Under the pieces are notes generated by a model, which made no database searches, was not told the DNA's origin, and saw nothing but the letters and a program-made list of their open reading frames with translations. This document shows, piece after piece, positions 40,820-49,800 of a DNA stretch of 64,000 nt. The translations under genes and the position numbers were made by a program. This stretch comes from Prionace glauca (Eukaryota; Chordata; Chondrichthyes; Carcharhiniformes; Carcharhinidae): contig CM075761.1 in NCBI GenBank assembly GCA_037974335.1, positions 13,877,708 to 13,941,707 of the forward strand, written 5' to 3'. Each line of letters begins with the position of its first letter. The stretch's first letter is position 1.

Positions 40820-43800
40820 GTGAGATATCCTCATTATATTCAGATAAAGTGGAGAAGAGTTTACATTGGCGAATTAACCATGAGCAGTTTCCAATGCCAG
40901 TTTGGTCAGTAACCACAGAAAAAAGACAGGTGGGAGATGATCGGTAATTGTATGGAGGGGGGACCGAACGTATTTTTTTTAATGCAGCGAGTTGTTATGA
41001 TCTGGACGGTGCTGCCTGAAAGGGCGGAGGAAGCAGATTCAACAGAAACTTCCAAAAGGGGTGAATTGGAGAAATGAGGGGCGAGGATTAGCTGTGATAT
41101 TCGTGGGAAAGAGGAGGGCGAGTGACTAACTGGAAAAGTCTTTCAAAGCTCCAACACTGACACGAAGGCCCGAATGGTCTCCCTCCCAGATATACAGAAC
41201 TGTGAGATGAAACTCAGCATGCAAGATTTACTGAACAACAAATGTATTAAAGTTTTAAGTTTATCTATTAGTGTCGAAAGTAGGCTGACACTAACTCTGC
41301 AACGCAGTGGAAAATGTAATGTATCTATCACTGAATTGAATGGAAATTAAAACGAATTGTCATTTCTTTGTAATAAAATAAGGGAGTTGGTTTCATTTGC
41401 ACCATTGGGGAACGGGGTGGGTGTTGTAGTCGGTTAACTGACATGATAAACATTTGAAGAAAAGTCAAGCGCCCAAAGTTTGCAGAGAGAAAAAAAAATC
41501 AACAAGTGTTGGGTGAGAGAAAATATCAGTGAATTCTGAAGTATTTCAATTTATTGAATCCTCACTGGTCCCATGTGTCCAATCCGATGTTGACATTAGA
41601 TTTTCTGGTGAATAGACTCGGATTGCGCACTGGAGAAAACACCGCAACCAACACAATAATCAGTGCGATTTTAAGTGTTCCTGAGCTGGGCACCTCGTAT
41701 TTTTTGTCGTTGTTTCTCGATTTGCCCCTTTATTGGCATTTGTTTGACACGGGCTGTTTTCAGGCAAGACAACTTGTGATGACTCTTGTTCTTTCTCTCT
41801 CTCCTTCTCAGTCACAGTGTCTCATTCTACCTTGTCCCAGTCTCCACCGGTTCAGACACTTCCAGAGGGGAGCCCTGTTAAGCTGAGCTGCCGTATCCAG
41901 GGTTCAGGAGATCCTACAGTCTATTGGTACATGCAATCGGAGCGAAACCACATAAAATTGGTTCCCAGAAATGACAAGTACCTCGAGGAATACAAGACCT
42001 TGGCAAGTCAGAAAAAAGTGACTATTTATTCACTGCTGATTACGGATACCCGGAGAAATGATTCTGGGATCTATTACTGTGCAATCCGCGATCTCAAAAA
42101 TAGATCACTGGTATTCGGAAATGGATCCAAGTTAGTAATTACAGGTAAATTTTATCATTCTTCCATTGAAGTGGACATTTCAAGGACAATTAAACCGCGT
42201 CCTGTTCTATCTGTTAATGGGCTCTCTCTGTTTTGTCGGATTTAGCGGATTCCCCCACCATATTCCTCCTCACCCCGCCGCGGCATCAGATTCCCGCCAT
42301 GGAGAGAGTCCCCTTGTTGTGTTTGGTCAGAGGAGTGTCTCCCGATTCCATTTCCGTCCGCTGGAAGGTTTCCGGACTGGATACCGGGGGATTGACCGAT
42401 TCGGGGGCAATAGAACCGGACGGCACCTACACCATCAGCAGTTCCATCAGTCTCCCGGCGGAAACTTGGAGAAGTGGCGCTCGCTGTACTTGCGCCGTTC
42501 AGGTCAAGTCCAGTGAAAGTCTTCTCAGTGACAGTGTCTCATCTCAGAGAGGTAACTATTCACAATGACCTCTTAAAACCCATCTATTTACCGCTAATGT
42601 CAGAGCTGTCTAATTTTATAATATGTCTCTTCTCCCATGTGTTTCCACGTAAATCCAAAACAACTTTGACTGTCTCAGATCTCTCATTCGGTTAGAGTTC
42701 AGTCGGCTGAAAATTTAACCTGCCCTCTACCAGAGAGCTGTTCATGTTCAGGACTGAGAGAGTTATTTCTGGCACAGATGGATGTAGAGATATAGAGAAA
42801 TCACCGGAAGGTAACATTTACGGTGAAAATGGTTGAGGTGAGGGATGCCGTCAGTGTTTCTGCTGATTTCATCTGTGGGAAGTGCACCCATCTACAGCTC
42901 CTCATAAACCGCGTTAGGGAGATGGAGCTGGATTAACTTCGGATCATTCAGGAGGCAGAGGTGATCATAAATAAAAGCTTCAGGGATTTAGATAATCCAA
43001 AGAATGAAGATAGATGGGTGATGGTGAGAGGGGCTGGGAGGCAGCAGCCAGTGCAAGGATCCCCTGTGGTCATTCCCCTCAGCAACAAGTATACCATGTT
43101 GGATACTGTTGAGGGGGACGACCTACCAGTGGTAAGCCAAGGTGACTGGATAGCCAGCACTGAGTCCGTCCCTGTGCCTCAGAAGGGAGGAGGGAGAGCA
43201 GGAGAGCAATAGTTATTGGGGACGCGATGGTTAGAGGAACAGATAGGAGGTTCTGCGGCAGCAAAAGAGACTCATGGATGGCATGTTGCTTCCCGGGTGC
43301 CAGGTCCGTGATGTTACGGACCATGTTTTCAGGATCCTTAAGGGGGAGCGGGATCAGTCACAGGTCGTGCTACACATCGGTAATAACAACATGGGTAGGG
43401 GGAAAGACGGGATTTAAAACAGGAATTTATGGAGCTAGGGTGGAAACAGAGTCAGGACAAAGCATTTTGTCATCTCTGGTTTGTTGCCGGTGCCACATGC
43501 TAGTGAGTTGAGGAACAGGGAGAGAGTGCAGATAAACATGTGGCTTCAGGGATGTTGTAGGAGAGAGGGTTTCATTTACATGGATAATTGCAGCACATTC
43601 TGGGGAAGGCGGGACCTGTACAAAGAGGACAGTTTCCATCTGAACCAAAGGGGCACCAATATCCTGGGAGGGAAATTTACTATGGCTTTTCGGGGTGGTT
43701 TAAACTGATTTGTCAGGGGATGGGAAAGCGAGCTTTGTCCAAAAGTTGAGGTAGTGAGGTACTGAGGAAGGTATCAAGGTTGCAGGAATGTACAGGCAGA

Positions 43801-46800
43801 CAGGAAGGTGGATTGAAGTGTATCTAATTCAATGCACAGAGCATCTGGAATAAGGTAGAATTTGGAGTGTGGATTGGTACTTGGGACTACGATATTGTGG
43901 CGATTACGGAGACTTGATTAGAACATGAATGGTAGTTGGCAGTTCCAGGGTATAGATGTTTCAATAAGAGTAGGAAAGGTGCTAAAAGAGGCGGAGGAGT
44001 AGCATTGTTAATCAAGGATAGTTTAACGGCTGCTGAAAGGCATTTCGAGGGAGATCTGCCTACTGAGGTAATATGCCTAAAGTTAGAAATAGGAAAGAAG
44101 TGGTCACGTTGTTAGGAGTTTTCTATATGCCCCCAAATAGTACCAGAGATGTGAAGGAGGAAATGGCAAAGCAGATTATGGATAGGTGTGGAGGTCACAG
44201 GGTAGTTATCATGGGTGACTTCAACTTTCCAAATATTGATTGGAACCTTTATAGGTCGACTAGTTTGGATGGGGTACATTTTGTACAGTGTGAGCAGGAC
44301 GGTTTCCTGACACAGTTTGTGGATAAGCCGACAAGAGGTGGGGCCACATTAGACTTGGTACTGGAGAATGAACCGGGCCAAATGTTAGATTTGTTTGTGG
44401 GAGTGCTCTTTGGATTCAGTCTCTTTCATTATTGCAATGGAGAGGAATAGCGACACATTGCAGGGCAAGGTTTATAATTGGGGCAGGGATAATTATGATG
44501 CGATTAGGAAGAATTAGGGAGCATAAGACCCTTATAAGACCCTTGTCAGGCCTCATTTAGAGTATTGTGCGCAGTTCTGGTCGCCTCACTATAGGAAAGA
44601 TGTAGAAGCTATTGAGAGGGTACAGAGGAGATTTACAAGGATGTTGCCTGGACTGGGAGGCATGCCTTATGAAGTTAGGTTGAGGAAGCTGGGACTCTTT
44701 TCCCTGGAGAGACGAATGTTGAGATGCGACCTGATAGAAGTTTACAAAATCTTGAGAGGAATAGATAGGGTGGACTCTCAGAGGCTATTTCCCCGGGTTG
44801 AAATGGTCGCTACGAGAGGACACAGATTTAAGGTGCGGGGAGGGAAGTTCAGAAGTGATGTTAGGGGTAAGTTTTTCAGTCAGAGGGTGGTGAGTGAATG
44901 GAATCGGCTGCCGTCAGTGGTTGTGGAGGCGAACTCGCTGGGGTCTTTTAAAAGACTTCTGGATGAGTATATGGGGTTTAATGAGATTGTGGGTTATAGA
45001 TTGGTCTGTAGGTTGATAGGTGTTGATGTGATCGGCGCAACTCGTGGGCTGAAGGGCCTGTTTGTGCTGTAGTGTTTTATGTTCTATGTTCTATGAAAAG
45101 TGCACTGGCTTCTCCCTGTTCCCATTTCCATGGGGCGGCACGGTAGCACAGTGGTTGGCATTGCTGCTTCACAGCTCCAGGGTCCTGGGTTCGATTCCCG
45201 GCTCGGGTCACTGTCTGCGTGGAGTTTGCACATTCTCGTCGTGTCTGCGTGGGTTTCCTCCGGGTACTCCGGTTTCCTCCCACAGTCCGAAAGCTGTGCA
45301 GATCAGGTTGATTGGCCATGCGAAAATTGCCCCTTAGTGTCCTGGGATGTGTAGGTTAGAGGGATTAGCGAGTAACATGACAGATCAGTGACTATCGCTG
45401 TTTGTTGTGCAGAGACATGAATTTCGGCCGGCGTCTGTGGGAGTTTGCACATTTTCCCTGTGCTTGCGTGGGTTTTCGCCGGGTGCTCCGGTTTCCCCCC
45501 ACACCCCAAAAACGTGGGCAGATTGGTGTTAAGAAACTGACCCTAAATTAGGCGTCCCTCAATCTGGTTATAATTCCTTTATTGTGGAGTCCAATAGGCG
45601 TAGACAAAGGTAGAAGAGGGCACTCACAATGTTAAAATGGTGGCGCGGGCTTGTTGTGCCGAAGGGCCTGTTTCCTGTGCTGTGTTGTTCTTTGTAAGTA
45701 TGTAGGGATTTGGGGTAGGGCCTGGATGGGATTATGGTTGGTGCAGAGTTGAGAACCTCTTTCATAGAACCCTACAGGGTTCTATGATGCTATGTGTCTG
45801 GCTCCACCGTCTTGATATGGTTTGATTTATTATTATCACATCTACTGGGATACAGTGAAAAGTTTTGATCTATGCACATTACAAAGAAAAAGCATACCAT
45901 TGATAGAGTACATGGATTTGATTTACTTTGATTATTGTCATATGTATTTGGGTGGAGGAGGAACTGGTAATGTTAAAATGGCGGCGCAGGCTCGTTGGGC
46001 CGAAGGGCCTGTTTCCCGGGCTGTTTTTGTTCTTTGTTCTTTGATGCAGCGAAAACCACATTTTCTTGCGCTGTATAGACAAAACATAACGACCTGAGAG
46101 TACATACATTTGATCTATTATTGTCATATGTTTTTGGATACAGTGAAAAGCACTGTTTTATGCTGTGCAGACAAAGCTTAACGCTCATAGATTTGATCTA
46201 TTACTGTCATAAGTTTTCAGATACAGTGAAAAACATTGTTTTATGCGCGCAATACAAAAAAAAACACACCATCATAGGGTACATAGATTTGATTTAATTT
46301 GATTTTGATATTGTCACATTTATTGGGACACATTGAGAAGTATATTTTCTTAAACAGACATTTTTGTCTGTTTAAGAATACCGTTCATAGAGTTCTTAGA
46401 TTTATTTATTACATATATTGGGATAGAGAGAAAGTTATTGCTTCTTCCGCGGTACACAGGCAAAACATCCCATTTACACAGTACATGTGGGAGAAAGAAA
46501 GGAACGGGTGCGCAGACAATCCTACAGATTACTGGAAAGTATAAGAGAGTTAGAGTTAAGTTTTAAAAGAATAGCACGAAAGTCAGTGACAGAATTAATG
46601 GGTACGCTGGGGGCAGCCGGCAAGAAACAGCCATGTTCCGGCGCCATCTTGAATAGGATTGGGAGTCAGTGGCCCGTGTCACCGTGGGTTGAAATGAAAT
46701 GTGCGATTACATTTCCACCGCATAACGTTATCACGTCATGCCGACATATGATGATTCACTCGACCTTTCGAACTATCACAGTTAAACAAAATGGCGCATG

Positions 46801-49800
46801 CTATCTGATGTATTGCGTACAGTTCTGGTCGCCGCATTATAAGAAGGATGTGGAGGCACTGGAGGTGCAGAGGAGGATTACCAGGATGTTGCCTGGTGGG
46901 AAGGTCTTATGAGAAAAGGCTGAGGGACTTGAGGTTGTTTTCATTAGAGAGATGGAGGTTACGAGGTGACCTGTTTGAGGCATACAAGATGATCAGAGGA
47001 TTGGATAGGGTGGACAGTGAGAGCCTTTTTCCTCGGATGGTGATGGCTAACACGAGGGGACATAGCTTTAAATTAAGGGGTGGTAATTATAGGACGGAGG
47101 TAGGTTCTTTACTCAGAGGGTAGTAAGGGCGTGGAATGCCCTGCCTGCAGCAGTTGTGGGCTCACCAACTTTAAGGGCGTTCAAGTGGTCAGTGGATAGG
47201 CATATGGATAACATTGGAATAGTTTAGGTTAAATGGTCATTGGATTGGTTCCACTGGTCGGCGCGACATCGAGGGCCGAAGGGCCTGTACTGCGCTGGAA
47301 TGTTCTACGTCCTATGTATCTGCCCACTTGTTTAAGTTAGCGTTATTCATCCTCTCTCTCCCTCTGTTAATCAATCCATTTTGTTTCTGCATAATAATCC
47401 GTTATTCTCAGTCAGCTCGCCAACTCCTTGCATATCACTCCCTCTCTTTTTCCTCTTTCCTCTCCATTTCCCTATTCCCTGTGTCACCCAGTGTTAGAGT
47501 CTCGGTCTCTCCCCGATCCACTCCCGCTCTCCTCTCCCTGCTTTCAACCCCGTTTTCTTCTTTATTCATTCCTGGAACATGAGTTTCGATGGCTGTCCAG
47601 CATTTATTGCCTATCCCTTGTTGAGATTGGGTAGATATGTTTCAATCACATTCTCTTTTATTTCTCTATCACCAATTATTAATTTCTTTCTCGGTTTCTA
47701 TCTATTGATATCAGTAATATTCTCACTCTTGACTGATTTCGTCCAATTAAACGGTGCTCCATTTAAATAGCCAGCTATTTCTCTCAATGGATTCTTACAT
47801 CGGGTACTCACTTTTTATACATGTATCCTTAACTTGTTCCTTCTATCTGTCCCCATTTGTATATCCAAGTGAAACAATTCTGTATAATGTATCTGTTCTA
47901 TCGCTCTCTTTTATCTCGGGATTACTCCTTTCCAATGTATCTATGACTTCCTCTCTCACTGAACGATGATCTTTCGATTTTTGATCTCTCTCAGTCGCAT
48001 TCAGTCTCTCTCTCCCCTGTTGAAAAAAAAATGTTCAGCAACCGCTCCATCACATGACGGCAAAACCAATGCTCATTTTCGGAGAGGTAGAGAGACAGTT
48101 TTGAGCAAATTGGTCACTTATTTATGTTTTCGACAATTCTAATTGGAAGTGAAAGTTTTTTTTCTCTTTCAGATATTCCGGTACCCACGTCCTGCAATGT
48201 CTCACTTTCAGCGAAGGTGTTGGCCGTGATGCTGCTCCGTCTGGGATTGGTCTTTGTGGCTGGGAGATGGAACTGCAGGAATCGGCAGAGAGGTAGCGAT
48301 TGTTCGGAGATTCTCTGACCTCAATCTACCCATATGGGTGGAGGGGGGGGGGGGGGGGACTGGTAGTGTTAAAATGGCGGCGCGGGCTCGTTGGGCCGAA
48401 GGGCCTGTTTCCTGGGCAGTTTTTTCCGTTGTTCTTTGTTCATTCATCACTGAACTATTGACACTGTGGAGGAAACGTGTGAAATATGGCAGAGGAGTGC
48501 AGAGGAGGTTCACTCGTCTGATACCGGAGATGAGGGAGTTGGACTATGAAGAGAGACGAAATAGATTGGTCTGTACTAGAAATAGATTGACCTGGATGAG
48601 GAAGCGGAGGGATGGGTTAGCAAGTTCGCTGATGACACGAAGGTCGGCGGTGTTGTGGATGGTCTGGAAGGATGTCAAAAGTTGCAGCAGGACATAGATA
48701 GGATGCAGGAATGGGCGGAGAAGTGGCAGATGGACTTCAACGCGGATAAATGTGTAGTAGTCCATTTCGGCAGAACCAACGGGATGAACGAGTACACTAT
48801 TAAGGGCAGGGGTCTTAGTAGCGTTGAAGAGCAGAAGGATCTCGGGGTCCGGGTTCACAGGACTCTTAAATCGGCCTCGCAGGTGGAGGAGGTGGTCAAG
48901 AAGGCGTATGGTGTACTGGCCTTCATTAATCGGGGGATTGAGTTTAGGAGTCGGGAGGTAATGCTGCAACTTTACAGGACCCTCGTCAGGCCTCATTTGG
49001 AGTACTGTGCGCAGTTCTGGTCGCCTCACTATAGGAAAGACGTAGAAGCTATTGAAAGGGTGCAGAGGAGATTTACAAGGATGTTGCCTGGACTGGGAGG
49101 CATGCCTTATGAAGATAGGTTGAGGGAGCTGGGACTCTTTTCCCTGGAGAGGCGAAGGTTGAGAGGCGACCTGATAGAAGTTTATAAAATGTTGAGAGGA
49201 ATAGATAGGGTGGACTCTCAGTGGCTATTTCCCCGGGTTGAAATGGTCGCTACGAGAGGACACAGATTTAAGGTGCAGGGAGGGAAGTACAGAGGTGATG
49301 TTAGGGGTAAGTTTTTCACTCAGAGGGTGGTGAGTGATTGGAATCGGCTGCCGTTGTCGGTGGTGGAGGCGAACTCGCTGGGGTCTTTTAAAAGACTTCT
49401 GGATGAGTATATGGGGTTTAATGGGATTGGGGGTTATAGATAGGTCTATAGATTGGTGGGGTTGATGCGATCGGTGCAACTCGAGGGCCGAAGGGCCTGT
49501 TTGTGCTGTAATGTTCTATGTTCTATGTTCTATGTACTCATTGGAGTTCAGAAGGATGAGGAGGGATCATATAGAGACGTATAAGATAATGAAGGGGATG
49601 GATAGGGTAGAAGTCCAGAGATTCCTCCCGCTTAGAAAGGATAGCAGGACTGGAGGACATAGTCTCAAGATAAGGGGGGGGGGGAGTTGAGGAAGAACTT
49701 CTTCACTCAAAGAGTGGTGAATCTCTGGAATTCTCTGCCCGTCGAAGTGGTGGAGGCTTCTTTTTTTTTACTTTATTCCACAGGTGGAGGTCCACCTCGT

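Larger units (their letters stand above)
42552..48172 (+). other. Intron 3 of the VJ-C1 gene
   Basis: 5.6 kb holding LINE parts (42838-45098, 46812-47325), a SINE with a nested element (45132-45795) and a tandem array (45829-46500). 47330-48172 is T-rich single-copy sequence ending in the acceptor TTTTTTTCTCTTTCAG. Confidence 0.75.
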
